Shown here: positions 8,038-15,886 of the stretch, piece after piece
Layout: every line of letters begins with the position of its first letter
Position numbering within the stretch: position 1 is the first letter of the stretch
Source of the DNA: GAS188 sp035949255
GTDB taxonomy: Bacteria > Pseudomonadota > Alphaproteobacteria > Rhizobiales > Beijerinckiaceae
Direction of reading: 5' to 3'
Length of the DNA stretch: 38,595 bases
NCBI GenBank assembly: GCA_035949255.1
Contig: DASZIL010000184.1
Span: forward strand, 1-38,595
Program-made: the position numbers and the translations under genes
The notes under the pieces: generated by a model
Told to the model about the DNA's origin: nothing
Seen by the model: only the letters and a program-made list of their open reading frames with translations
Databases searched by the model: none

Positions 8038-8754
8038 ATGGACCCGATCCCCTACCGTCGCGAGACGCCGGGAACGCAACCGCCGGCCCTTTGGCCCGAT
8101 TACCGCAGCACCGTGTTGCGCTCGCCGCGCAAGCCCTTGATCGCGCTGCCCCATACGCTTTCCGAGGTGACGGGGCCGATCTTCGGCCATGATCGGTTGC
8201 AGCAAAACGACGCGGATCTCACGGCCCAGCACAAGGAGCGCCCGATCGGCGATCGCATGATCGTCGCCGGACGCGTGATCGACGAGAACGGGCGTCCGGT
8301 CGGGGGCACGCTCGTCGAGATCTGGCAGGCGAATTCCGCCGGCCGCTATTTCCATTCGCGCGATTCGCGCGACGCTCCGCTCGACCCGAATTTCACCGGT
8401 GGCGGGCGCACCATTACGGACGAAGAGGGCCGCTACCGCTTCATCACCATCAAGCCCGGATATTACCCGTGGGGCAATCATCCGAACGCCTGGCGCCCGG
8501 CGCATATTCATTTTTCCGTCTTCGGCCCGAGCTTCGTGACGCGGCTCATCTGCCAGATGTATTTCGAGGACGACCCGATGCTGCGCTACGACCCGATCTA
8601 CATGAGCGTGCCGAGCGAGGCCGGCCGCAAGCAATTGCTCGCCACCTTCGATTATGAGCTGACGGTGCCGGGCTTCGGGCTCGGCTATCGTTTCGACATC
8701 GTGCTGCGCGGGCGCGACGCCGCGCCTTCGGAGGCCGGCGATCATGCCCATTGA
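8038..8754 (+). CDS. pcaH: Protocatechuate 3,4-dioxygenase beta subunit
   Basis: A 238-residue subunit that, with PcaG, cleaves protocatechuate between its hydroxyl carbons to 3-carboxy-cis,cis-muconate, the entry step of the beta-ketoadipate pathway. The Fe(III) ligands of the family are visible: Tyr104 (NSAGRYFH), Tyr143 (PGYYPW), His156 and His158 (WRPAHIHF). Length fits PcaH. ATG 8038 follows the ribosome-binding site GAAGGAG at 8024-8030; the open frame extends upstream but with unrelated sequence. It overlaps pcaG by 11 bp, so the two are translationally coupled. No pcaC, pcaD, pcaI/J or pcaQ is in the window, so the rest of the pathway must be elsewhere. Confidence 0.93.
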   Translation: MDPIPYRRETPGTQPPALWPDYRSTVLRSPRKPLIALPHTLSEVTGPIFGHDRLQQNDADLTAQHKERPIGDRMIVAGRVIDENGRPVGGTLVEIWQANSAGRYFHSRDSRDAPLDPNFTGGGRTITDEEGRYRFITIKPGYYPWGNHPNAWRPAHIHFSVFGPSFVTRLICQMYFEDDPMLRYDPIYMSVPSEAGRKQLLATFDYELTVPGFGLGYRFDIVLRGRDAAPSEAGDHAH

Positions 8755-9313
8755 GAGCGGCTGGGCGACCGTCGGCCCGTTCTTTCACGCGGTGCTGCCG
8801 TGGAAGGACGGGGGCGTGATGGCGGGGCCAAAGACCAAGGGCGAGCCCATCACGATCATCGGGCGCGTGCTCGACGCGGAGGAAAAGCCGGTCGACGACG
8901 CGATGGTCGAGCTCTGGCAGGCGAATGCCGCCGGCAAATACAACCATCCCGAGGATACCCAATCAGGCGAGATCGACCCGTCCTTCCAGGGCTTCGGGCG
9001 GGTGGCGGCCGATGCCGAAGGGTGCTTCACGGTGAAGACCATCAAACCGGGTTCGGTTCGCGGCCTCGGCAACGCTTGGCAAGCGCCGCATATCGAGATC
9101 TCGGTCTTCGCGCGCGGCGTGCTGAAGCGCCTGGTGACGAGGCTCTATTTCGAGGACGAGCCGGGGAACGAGCAAGATCCCGTCCTTTCGCTGATCGAGG
9201 AGAAGGAAAGGCGCCAAACGATCATGGCGAAGCCTGACCCGAAGGAGAAGGGGCGCTGGCACTTCACGTTGCGCCTCGGCGGCCCGCAGGAAACCGTATT
9301 CTTCGACGTGTAG
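8744..9313 (+). CDS. pcaG: Protocatechuate 3,4-dioxygenase alpha subunit
   Basis: A 189-residue partner of PcaH with the same beta-sandwich fold but without the iron ligands. It begins with the conserved ATVGPFFHAVLP segment and carries the VELWQANAAGKYNHPED strand equivalent to the beta-subunit metal region, then the GNAWQAPHIEISVFARG segment, where the two iron-ligand His residues of PcaH are replaced by a single His in PHIE. It ends at TAG 9311-9313. ATG 8744 lies inside the end of pcaH; a slightly different start is possible, since family members usually have a few more N-terminal residues. Confidence 0.92.
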   Translation: MPIESGWATVGPFFHAVLPWKDGGVMAGPKTKGEPITIIGRVLDAEEKPVDDAMVELWQANAAGKYNHPEDTQSGEIDPSFQGFGRVAADAEGCFTVKTIKPGSVRGLGNAWQAPHIEISVFARGVLKRLVTRLYFEDEPGNEQDPVLSLIEEKERRQTIMAKPDPKEKGRWHFTLRLGGPQETVFFDV

Positions 9314-9350
9314 GGATTTCGCCGGTTTCCTGATCACGCTTTGGCGCGCT

Positions 9351-10742
9351 TCAACTTGCCGGCGGTTTCGGCCAAGGCTTTTGCGGCCCGCGCGCTTCCT
9401 CGTACCAGCGACAGATCTGGAGCACGCCGACATCGTCGAAGCGCCTCCCCGCGATTTGCAGGCCGATAGGCAAGCCGTCAGCGGTGTAACCGCAATTGAT
9501 CGAGGCCGCCGGCTGTTCCGACATGTTGTAGGGCACGGTGAAGGCAATGTGGTCCAGCGGACGGGCAGGGTCGTTCGTGGGGCAAGGCAGCTCGGCCGCA
9601 AAGGGCGCGACAGGCGCGACCGGTGAAAGCACATAATCATAGGGCGCGCAGGCCATGACGGCTGCCTGGCGCGTCGCCATGATCTGGCTGAAATCCTTGA
9701 AGGTTTTCGTGCCGCTGAATGGCTTCGCCGACATCGCCCAATCGACGATGAAGGGCAGGGCCTTGGCGCGCCGGGCTTCGGGCAAGGCGGAAATGTCGAG
9801 ATAAGCGCGCATGCGCCAGAAATGATCGAGGCCGTCGAGCATCTCGCGCGTGAAGAAGGGCCGCATCGTCTCGACCGTGGCGCCGTTCTTGGCGAAAACC
9901 TGCGCCGCCGCTTCGACCGCTTTTTGCACTTGCGGCTCGACCGGCAAGCCGCAGCCCGCCTCGAGGAGCAAGCCGATGCGAAGCCCTTTCGGCACGCGCG
10001 CCGACGTGTCGAAAGCCAGTTTCCGATAAGGCAGGCTCATATGGTCACGCGCATCGGGCTTGGAGATGACGCTCATGAGAAGCGCCGCATCGGCAACAGT
10101 CCGCGTCATCGGTCCCGCGACGCGCCCGATATAGGGCGGGTCGATCGGAACGAGGCCGAGGCTCGGCTTCAAGGTGAAGATGCCGCACCAGGTCGCGGGA
10201 AGGCGCACCGAGCCGCCGATGTCGGTGCCGAGATGCAAGGGCCCATAGCCGGCGGCGGCCGCGGCGGCGGCGCCCGACGAGGATCCGCCCGGGTTTTTCG
10301 CAAGGTTCCAAGGGTTGCGCGTCAAGGAATGGAAGCTCGACAGCCCCGATGAGAGCATGCCGTAATCGGGCATGGTCGTCTTGCCGAGGATCACGGCGCC
10401 GTCCTCGCGCACCCGTGCGGCGGGCGGCGCGTCGGCTGGCGCCGGCGTGAGGTCGGAAGCCGCGGTGCCGAGCGGCACCGGCACGCCTTTGGTCGCGATA
10501 TTGTCCTTGATGGTGATCGGCACGCCGTCGAGCGCGCCATTGGGCTCGCCGTGACGCCAGCGCGCTTCCGATCGGCTCGCGGCCGCCAGCGCGCCTTCCG
10601 GGTCGAAACGGTAGGTCGCCTTCAGATGCGGCTCAAAAGCCGCGACGCGGTCGAGAACGGCGCGGACCACCTCGACGGGCGAAAGCGTCTTTGCGCGATA
10701 GGCCGCAAGGAGGTCGACGGCGGACAAGTCGTGAAGCGACAT
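9351..10742 (-). CDS. Amidase signature family hydrolase
   Basis: A 463-residue enzyme with the full amidase signature. The Ser-cisSer-Lys triad can be placed at Lys79 (VPITIKDN), Ser154 (PGGSSSG) and Ser178 (TDIGGSVRLPA), with the characteristic spacings of 75 and 24 residues. Members hydrolyse amides (aryl-acyl amides, indoleacetamide, nicotinamide-like compounds) or act as GatA. There is no gatC or gatB nearby and the C-terminal half differs from GatA, so I favour a catabolic amidase of unknown substrate. The gene converges with pcaG across 37 bp. A link to aromatic amide breakdown feeding protocatechuate is possible but speculative. Confidence 0.85.
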   Translation of the reverse strand: MSLHDLSAVDLLAAYRAKTLSPVEVVRAVLDRVAAFEPHLKATYRFDPEGALAAASRSEARWRHGEPNGALDGVPITIKDNIATKGVPVPLGTAASDLTPAPADAPPAARVREDGAVILGKTTMPDYGMLSSGLSSFHSLTRNPWNLAKNPGGSSSGAAAAAAAGYGPLHLGTDIGGSVRLPATWCGIFTLKPSLGLVPIDPPYIGRVAGPMTRTVADAALLMSVISKPDARDHMSLPYRKLAFDTSARVPKGLRIGLLLEAGCGLPVEPQVQKAVEAAAQVFAKNGATVETMRPFFTREMLDGLDHFWRMRAYLDISALPEARRAKALPFIVDWAMSAKPFSGTKTFKDFSQIMATRQAAVMACAPYDYVLSPVAPVAPFAAELPCPTNDPARPLDHIAFTVPYNMSEQPAASINCGYTADGLPIGLQIAGRRFDDVGVLQICRWYEEARGPQKPWPKPPAS

Positions 10743-10877
10743 GAAGGCAAAGCTCGCAAATCGAGATCGAGATCAAAGGGTTCAAGGCGCCCGGCGGGAG
10801 CTTCATCCTGCCATGGCAGCCGCCGGGCCGCCACTTGAAAAGAACCCTGCGGCCACCCCAGATGAAAGCGCGTTGAG

Positions 10878-11002
10878 GATCGATCGAGAAGGCTTAACCC
10901 CCTCTCGCGGTCGATCTTGAGAGAGTGAAGTCGTGGTCGGGTCTTTGCCGATGGGCAAGACCCTATGTCGGGGAGAAACCCCGGACTGCCATCCGAGAGG
11001 AG
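10878..11002 (+). promoter_or_regulatory. Structured leader of the DUF2852 gene
   Basis: Three stem-loops precede the start codon. The first pairs GATCGA (10878-10883) and GAGA (10886-10889) with TCTC (10903-10906) and TCGATC (10911-10916). The second pairs GGGTCTTTGCC (10939-10949) with GGCAAGACCC (10954-10963), with one bulged T. The third pairs CGGGG (10969-10973) with CCCCG (10979-10983) around AGAAA. The ribosome-binding site CGAGAGG (10994-11000) is perfectly complementary to CCTCTCG (10901-10907), which is also the 3' arm of the first stem, so the two pairings exclude each other. It does not match a riboswitch class I recognise. Confidence 0.45.
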
Positions 11003-11008
11003 ATTGCG

Positions 11009-11461
11009 ATGGTCAACTGCTCTTCCGCCACGGACCGGGGATTTCGCGGCTTTCAGCCGGTCGAGCTCGTGGCGATGATCCTTGGTTTCGTGTTCTTCTG
11101 GCCAATCGGCCTCGCCATTCTGGTTTTCAAGCTGTGCGGGGGTCAGTTTCCGCGTTTCGCGGGGGCTGAGTGGCAGGACGGCCCTTGGGCGAGCGGCTCA
11201 TCTTGGGCGCGCCATTTCTGGGGAGGCTCGGCTTCCTCCGGATGGCAGGGCTGGTCGAGCCCGCGCGGTTCCAACGAGGCTTTCGAGGAATACAAGCGCT
11301 CGACGCTCGAGCGCCTCGAAGCCGAGCGGCGCAAGCTCGCCGAGGAAGAGCGCGCCTTTGCCGATTTCCTTCGCGAATTGCGCCGCGCGCGCGATCGCGA
11401 GGAGTTCGACCGCTTCATGCAATCGCGCCGCCAGCAAGGGAACGGCTCGACCGGAACCTGA
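11009..11461 (+). CDS. DUF2852 domain membrane protein
   Basis: A 150-residue protein. Residues about 16-38 form one hydrophobic helix (VELVAMILGFVFFWPIGLAILVF), followed by a Gly/Ser/Trp-rich linker and a C-terminal charged helix from about residue 90 (NEAFEEYKRSTLERLEAERRK, then the EFDRFMQSRR end), probably a coiled coil. This is the standard layout of DUF2852 proteins, common in Rhizobiales and of unknown function. ATG 11009 follows the strong ribosome-binding site GAGAGGAG. An upstream GTG in frame would add 28 residues made from the structured leader, which is unlikely. A good rho-independent terminator lies 30 bp after the stop. Confidence 0.85.
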   Translation: MVNCSSATDRGFRGFQPVELVAMILGFVFFWPIGLAILVFKLCGGQFPRFAGAEWQDGPWASGSSWARHFWGGSASSGWQGWSSPRGSNEAFEEYKRSTLERLEAERRKLAEEERAFADFLRELRRARDREEFDRFMQSRRQQGNGSTGT

Positions 11462-11491
11462 CCCTGCTGTTCGGATTTGACGTCTGCGGCA

Positions 11492-11521
11492 GGGCGGTTC
11501 TTGCGAGCCGCCCTTTCGTTT
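11492..11521 (+). terminator. Rho-independent terminator after the DUF2852 gene
   Basis: GGGCGGTTC (11492-11500) pairs with GAGCCGCCC (11505-11513), nine pairs including one G-U, around the tetraloop TTGC. The tract TTTCGTTT (11514-11521) follows. This is the most convincing intrinsic terminator in the window. Confidence 0.8.
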
Positions 11522-11708
11522 GGGCGCGAGGCGGAAAAGCCGGAGGCGGACGATTTCTCAATCGCGTTTACCATTTTCCGGACGATGCCTGGCGGAACCG
11601 AAGACGCCTTCCCTTAGTTTGACGGCGGCCTCGAATAAGCGGAAGATTCAATCGTCGGTTAACCGCTGCGTGTTCGCTCAAGCTGCATCATTGACCGGAG
11701 AACCAGCC

Positions 11709-12197
11709 ATGACCTCATCGATCAGGTGCTTTTTCGGAACCATCGCGCTCGTCGTCGTCGCGGCGTTTTTTTCGCTGCTTCCGGCCAGCGCGCAAACGCA
11801 GGTCGGCACCTTGAGCTGCGACACTTCAGGCGGGATCGGGTTGATCATCACCTCGCAGCAGCGGCTCAACTGCACCTATCAAGGCCTCGATAACCGCATC
11901 GAAGGATATTTCGGCACCATCAGCAAGTTCGGCATCGATATCGGCGCCACCACGCAGGGCGTGCTCGTTTGGCAGGTCTTTGCCCCGAGCACGGATTTCG
12001 GCCCCTGGGCGCTCGAAGGCGATTATGTCGGCGCGTCCGGCCAGGCCACCGCGGGCGTGGGCGCGAGCGCCAATGTGCTGGTCGGCGGCTTCAATCGTGC
12101 TTTCAGCCTCCAGCCTCTGTCGGTCGGCGCACAAACCGGCCTCAACCTCGCGATCGGCGTCGCCAATATGACGCTCGTCGGCCGGCGCGGGCGTTAA
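11709..12197 (+). CDS. Secreted DUF992 protein
   Basis: A 162-residue protein with a clear Sec signal peptide (MTSSIRCFFGTIALVVVAAFF, cleavage likely after ASA near residue 28). The mature part (VGTLSCDTSGGIGLIITSQQ, then LNCTYQG, a central WALEGDYVGASGQA segment, and a Gly-rich C-terminal end) matches DUF992, a periplasmic or outer-membrane-associated beta-rich family found mainly in Rhizobiales. Two Cys in the mature N-terminal part could form a disulphide. ATG 11709 is preceded by a ribosome-binding site (CCGGAGAA). Function is unknown. It converges with phnE 23 bp downstream. Confidence 0.85.
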   Translation: MTSSIRCFFGTIALVVVAAFFSLLPASAQTQVGTLSCDTSGGIGLIITSQQRLNCTYQGLDNRIEGYFGTISKFGIDIGATTQGVLVWQVFAPSTDFGPWALEGDYVGASGQATAGVGASANVLVGGFNRAFSLQPLSVGAQTGLNLAIGVANMTLVGRRGR

Positions 12198-12220
12198 GCT
12201 TTCCGCGGAAGCGAAGCGGA

Positions 12221-13051
12221 TCAGGCGACGCGTCGGCGCAGCGCCGCCGACAGTCGCTCCGCCGTGATCACGAGGGCGAAAATCACCAAAAGGGTCATCG
12301 AGACCGTTCTGTATTGGAATAGATTCATCGCCGTGAGCAGCTCGAAGCCGAGCCCGCCGGCGCCGACGAAACCGAGAACCAGGCTGCCGCGAATATTCTC
12401 GTCCAGCCGATAGAGCGCGATGCCAAGGAGCGAAGGCAGGACGCTCGGCACCACCGCGTGGCTGAACACCTGCAGCCGGCTCGCCCCGGTCGTGGTCAAC
12501 GCCTCGACGGGCCCGACATCCATGTCCTCGATCACCTCGGCAAAAAGGCGGCCGAGCATGCCGATCGAGTGCACCGAGATCGCGAGCGCGCCGGGGAAGG
12601 GGCCGAGCCCGACCGCGGTGACGAAGATCAGCGCCCAGACGAGATCCGGCACCGCGCGGCAAAAGGAGATCAGCGCTCTGGAGAAGGCGTAGAGCGGCGC
12701 CGCCGGCGAGGTGTTGCGGGCCGCCAAGATGGCCAAGGGCAAGGCGAGCAATACCCCCGCGACAGTGCCGAAGAGGCCGATATCCACGGTCTCGAGCGCG
12801 GGCCAGGCAAGGTTCGGCAGAGCCGAGATGTCTGGTGGCACGGCGCGGCTTATGATGTCGGCCATGCCGTGGATGCCGGTGATGAGATCTTGCGGTCTCG
12901 CTTGCACCACGAGCGTCGCCTGGGCGACCACGACCAGAAAGGCAAAGACGCCGAGGAAGGTGAAGGCATTGCCACCCCAGCGGTCAGGCTTGGGCGTCCC
13001 GCGCGCTCTGGCCACGGGTTGGTCGAGGATGCCGTCTGTGGTCGCGCTCAC
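12221..13051 (-). CDS. phnE: Phosphonate/phosphite ABC transporter permease
   Basis: A 276-residue inner-membrane permease with about six helices. The binding-protein-dependent transport motif lies near residues 175-195 (VEALTTTGASRLQVFSHAVVP), with the family segment DENIRGSLVLGFVGAGGLGFEL behind it. I chose GTG 13051, whose codon overlaps the phnC stop (GTGA), and which starts the protein just before the first hydrophobic stretch. The open frame extends far upstream only because it shadows phnC in another frame. It works with PhnC and PhnD. A single permease is present, presumably a homodimer. Confidence 0.9.
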   Translation of the reverse strand: MSATTDGILDQPVARARGTPKPDRWGGNAFTFLGVFAFLVVVAQATLVVQARPQDLITGIHGMADIISRAVPPDISALPNLAWPALETVDIGLFGTVAGVLLALPLAILAARNTSPAAPLYAFSRALISFCRAVPDLVWALIFVTAVGLGPFPGALAISVHSIGMLGRLFAEVIEDMDVGPVEALTTTGASRLQVFSHAVVPSVLPSLLGIALYRLDENIRGSLVLGFVGAGGLGFELLTAMNLFQYRTVSMTLLVIFALVITAERLSAALRRRVA

Positions 13052-13809
13052 GATGGAGTTGCCTCGTAAAGGGCGGCGATTTCGGCTTCCTGAAGGGTGT
13101 CGGGCCGCGTATCGAACACCATCTGCCCTTGGCGCATCCCGATGATGCGATCGGCGTAGCGACGGGCAAGGTCGGGCTGGTGCAGTACGCAAATCACGCC
13201 GAGGCCTTCGTCGCGCGAGAGGCGCCGCAACAGGCGCATCACCTCCTCGGCCGCTTCCGGGTCGAGGCTCGCGACCGGCTCGTCGGCCAGCAAGGCGGAG
13301 GGGCGTTGCGCCAAGGCGCGCGCGATCGCGACGCGTTGAGCCTGTCCGCCCGAGAGTGTGCCGGCGCGCTGGCGGGCGAAGGCCTTGAGGCCGACCTGAT
13401 CGAGGCAGCGGAGCGCATGCCCGGTCTCGTCGCGCGGCAAGAAGCCGAGGCTCGAGGCGACCCCGTGATGCCGGCCGAGCGTGCCGCACAGCACATTCGA
13501 GAGCACGCTCCTGCGGCCGATCAACCTCGCCTGCTGGAATACCATGCCGAGCGCCATGCGCGCATCCGCGAGCGCACGCCCGGTCAGCGCGGTGATGTCA
13601 CGCCCCACCACGCGGATATGCCCGGCGGTCGGGCGCAGCAAGCCGGCGATGCATTTCAGGAGAGTGGATTTGCCACAACCGTTCTGGCCGAGGATGACCA
13701 GGAATTCGCCGGGCGCCAGTGAAAAGCTGGCCCCGTCGAGGGCCAGCTTTCCACCTTGTGTCGCGTAACGCATGCCGAGACCGTTGGTCTCGACCAGCAT
13801 GGAATTCAT
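13048..13809 (-). CDS. phnC: Phosphonate/phosphite ABC transporter ATPase
   Basis: A 253-residue ABC ATPase with all motifs: Walker A GQNGCGKST (about 39-47), Q-loop VFQQARL, signature LSGGQ, Walker B ALLADEP and the H-loop LHQPD. The start MNSMLVETNGLGMRYATQGG is typical of PhnC. It powers uptake of phosphonate, phosphite or a related phosphorus compound. It sits 2 bp downstream of phnD and overlaps phnE by 4 bp, so phnDCE is one operon. No C-P lyase genes, phnX or ptxD are in the window, so the compound transported is not defined. Confidence 0.92.
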   Translation of the reverse strand: MNSMLVETNGLGMRYATQGGKLALDGASFSLAPGEFLVILGQNGCGKSTLLKCIAGLLRPTAGHIRVVGRDITALTGRALADARMALGMVFQQARLIGRRSVLSNVLCGTLGRHHGVASSLGFLPRDETGHALRCLDQVGLKAFARQRAGTLSGGQAQRVAIARALAQRPSALLADEPVASLDPEAAEEVMRLLRRLSRDEGLGVICVLHQPDLARRYADRIIGMRQGQMVFDTRPDTLQEAEIAALYEATPS

Positions 13810-13811
13810 GA

Positions 13812-14708
13812 TCAGCTCAGCTTGTTGAGGTCGATATGCAGCACCTTCACGAGATCGCGGATCGGGTCGAAGGCCCCGTCGGTCTGGGGCACCATCTTTA
13901 GGCCGCTCATGCCCATGATCTTGCGGTCGTTCTCAGGCAAGGCGCCAAGATCGAGCGTCTGCAGCACGTTGGTCAGGCGTGCCTTGAAATCCGCGGGCAA
14001 GTCGCCGCGCACCGCAATCGGGTCGTTGGGGATGGGGCCGGAGCGCCACAACTCGACGAAGTCGCTCGCATTATAATGGTTCGACAGCGTCGCCGAGGCG
14101 ATCTGCTCGCTATTCAACTCGCCGGCTTGCGCCTTGTGGTTGACGAGCGCCTCATAGCTCGCTGCGTGCGAGCCGGCGTAAAAGCCTTTGACATCCTTTT
14201 CCGGGTCGATGCCGTTCTTGCTCAGCCAATAGGCGGGGAAAAGATGGCCGGAGGTCGATGCCGGATCGGAGAAGGTGAAGCTCTTGCCGCGCACATCTTC
14301 GAGCTTGGTCACGCCCGAGCCTGGCCAGGTGACGATGCCGGCCGTGTAGCTTTCGGGATTGCCGTTCTTGTCGGCGAAGGTGGCGACGGCCTCGGCCTTG
14401 GCGACCTGGTGGGCCAGCACGTAGCCGAGCGGCCCGAACTCGCCGAGCTCGAGCTTGCCGGCTCGCATTGCCTCGATCTCGGCATTGTAATTCGTGGCGA
14501 TGAACACCTCGACCTTACAATCAAGCTTGTTGCTGATCAGCTCGGCGAGGTGGTTGTAGATCGGCACCAGCTTGGCCGATGCATCGAACGGCTCGACGCC
14601 GAAGCGAACGGTGCCGCCATTAGGGCAATCCGAGGCGGCGTTGGCAGCGGGCGCGAGGCTGGCGAGAGCTCCGACGGCGAGGCCGGCAAACAGGATGGAT
14701 CGCAACAT
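13812..14708 (-). CDS. phnD: Phosphonate/phosphite-type periplasmic binding protein
   Basis: A 298-residue exported binding protein. The signal peptide is MLRSILFAGLAVGALASLAP with cleavage likely after ANA (residue 24). The mature protein has the PhnD/PtxB pattern: RFGVEPFDASAKLVPIYNHLAE, the NYNAEIEAM segment, GPLGYVLA, FTFSDPASTSGHLFPAYWL (the Ser/Thr-rich phosphonate-binding loop) and ELWRSGPIPNDPIAVR. ATG 14708 follows GAAGGAAA at good spacing; the longer open frame upstream has no signal peptide. First gene of phnDCE, with a candidate PHO box 47 bp upstream. The ligand could be phosphonate, phosphite or hypophosphite; the family call is firm, the ligand is not. Confidence 0.92.
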   Translation of the reverse strand: MLRSILFAGLAVGALASLAPAANAASDCPNGGTVRFGVEPFDASAKLVPIYNHLAELISNKLDCKVEVFIATNYNAEIEAMRAGKLELGEFGPLGYVLAHQVAKAEAVATFADKNGNPESYTAGIVTWPGSGVTKLEDVRGKSFTFSDPASTSGHLFPAYWLSKNGIDPEKDVKGFYAGSHAASYEALVNHKAQAGELNSEQIASATLSNHYNASDFVELWRSGPIPNDPIAVRGDLPADFKARLTNVLQTLDLGALPENDRKIMGMSGLKMVPQTDGAFDPIRDLVKVLHIDLNKLS

Positions 14709-14754
14709 GGGTGATTTCCTTCGGATGAGAGGGGCCCATCTCGCCGCCGGTTGC

Positions 14755-14772
14755 GTGAAAGGATGATGACGC
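14755..14772 (-). promoter_or_regulatory. Candidate PHO box upstream of phnD
   Basis: On the minus strand the site reads GCGTCAT-CATC-CTTTCAC, two 7-bp direct half-sites separated by 4 bp. Against the PhoB consensus CTGTCAT-N4-CTGTCAC the half-sites match at about 5 and 6 of 7 positions. It lies 47 bp before the phnD start, a suitable place for activation under phosphate limitation. Prediction by eye. Confidence 0.45.
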
Positions 14773-14864
14773 TCCCAAGCGAAATCAGGGGGCGACGAGG
14801 CACCGACCCGCCGGATGCAAGCCTTCTTGCGGATCAAGCCAGAAGGGTCCGCGGATTTCAGCCT

Positions 14865-14892
14865 TTGTGCCCGCGCTTCCATGAGTTACAAA
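14865..14892 (+). promoter_or_regulatory. Candidate promoter for the universal stress protein gene
   Basis: TTGTGC (14865-14870) and TACAAA (14887-14892) are 16 bp apart in a locally AT-richer stretch, about 115 bp before the start codon at 15006. A small stem (AAGGC 14967-14971, GCCTT 14976-14980) sits in the predicted leader. Weak by-eye prediction. Confidence 0.3.
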
Positions 14893-15005
14893 TTAGCGGA
14901 GCGATTTCGCCGGCGTGGGGTCGAGACAGGCGCCTGACCGGAAAATGAGTGGAATTCCCGCAACTTAAGGCAAGAGCCTTGGCGGAATGCTTTCGGGAGG
15001 GTGCG

Positions 15006-15836
15006 ATGAGCATGAGGGCAATTCTCGTTCCGCTCGAGCAAAATGACTACACCCAATCGGTGCTCGCCTGCGCCCATCTTTTGGCGGGCCGCTTCGGCGG
15101 CCACATCCAGGGCTTCGCTTTTTTCCCGATGTATGAGGTCTACGGCTTCGGCGACATGACGCCGCTCTGGGTGACGGAAGGGCGTCCCTCCGAGGAGCTT
15201 GCCGGCGAGTCGCGCAAGGTCTTCGACCGCTTCATGCGTCAGGAAGCCCCTTCAGGCGCAGGCGGTGCGCCGGTCTCCTTCAGCTGGCTCACCGAATCCG
15301 ATCCCGGCGATATCTTCGTCGCGAGCCACGCCCGCGTGTTCGATATCACGATCCTCGGACGGCCCGGTTATGATCCGTCGGGGCCGCGCTCATCGACGCT
15401 CGAGGCCGTGCTCTTCGAGAGCGGCAGGCCTTGTCTCATCGCGCCGCCCACGCCGCCGCGCGAGCTCGGCGACAATATCGTCATCGCCTGGAACCGCAGC
15501 ACCGAGACGGCGCTCGCCGTCGCCCATGCGATGCCGCTTTTGCATCAGGCGAAACGCGTCACCATCCTCACGGTCGAGGGCGGCACGGTGCCGGGTCCGA
15601 GCGGCGATGAGCTCGCCAACGGGCTCAAGCTCAACGGCATCGAGACGCAGGCCGTGACCGTGAATCCCGGCAAGCGCACGAGCGGCGAGATGATCCTCGA
15701 CTATTCGGCCTCGATCGGCGCCGACCTCCTCATCAAAGGCGCCTATACGCAAAGCCGCCTGCGCCAGATGATCTTCGGCGGCGCGACGAGCCATATCCTC
15801 GGCAACGCGAATTTGCCTGTGTTCATGGCGCGCTGA
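15006..15836 (+). CDS. Universal stress protein, tandem UspA domains
   Basis: A 276-residue cytoplasmic protein made of two UspA-like halves. The first (RAILVPLEQNDYTQSVLACA) has lost most of the ATP-binding signature. The second begins NIVIAWNRSTETALAVAHAM and ends with GADLLIKGAYTQSRLRQMIFGG followed by ATSHIL, the Rhizobiales variant of the G-x2-G-x9-G-S/T nucleotide-binding motif. Such proteins respond to starvation, oxidants or loss of respiration. ATG 15006 follows GGGAGGG (14996-15002). The gene diverges from phnDCE, with a 297-bp shared upstream region. It is followed by a weak stem-loop before a convergent gene. Confidence 0.85.
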   Translation: MSMRAILVPLEQNDYTQSVLACAHLLAGRFGGHIQGFAFFPMYEVYGFGDMTPLWVTEGRPSEELAGESRKVFDRFMRQEAPSGAGGAPVSFSWLTESDPGDIFVASHARVFDITILGRPGYDPSGPRSSTLEAVLFESGRPCLIAPPTPPRELGDNIVIAWNRSTETALAVAHAMPLLHQAKRVTILTVEGGTVPGPSGDELANGLKLNGIETQAVTVNPGKRTSGEMILDYSASIGADLLIKGAYTQSRLRQMIFGGATSHILGNANLPVFMAR

Positions 15837-15847
15837 GGTTTTGCCAA

Positions 15848-15876
15848 CGAGCTTTAAGCGGGCGCTTTCAGGCTCG
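15848..15876. terminator. Possible bidirectional stem-loop between convergent genes
   Basis: CGAGC (15848-15852) pairs with GCTCG (15872-15876), and inside it AAGC (15856-15859) pairs with GCTT (15864-15867) around GGGC. It lies between the convergent stress-protein and ABC-transporter genes. The stem is interrupted and has no long T-tract on either side, so the terminator role is uncertain. Confidence 0.3.
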
Positions 15877-15886
15877 ATGTTGCTTT

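Noticed and set aside
12221..13489. 422-residue version of PhnE
   Set aside because: The extra N-terminus is phnC read out of frame, rich in Arg and Pro; GTG 13051 overlapping the phnC stop gives a normal PhnE.
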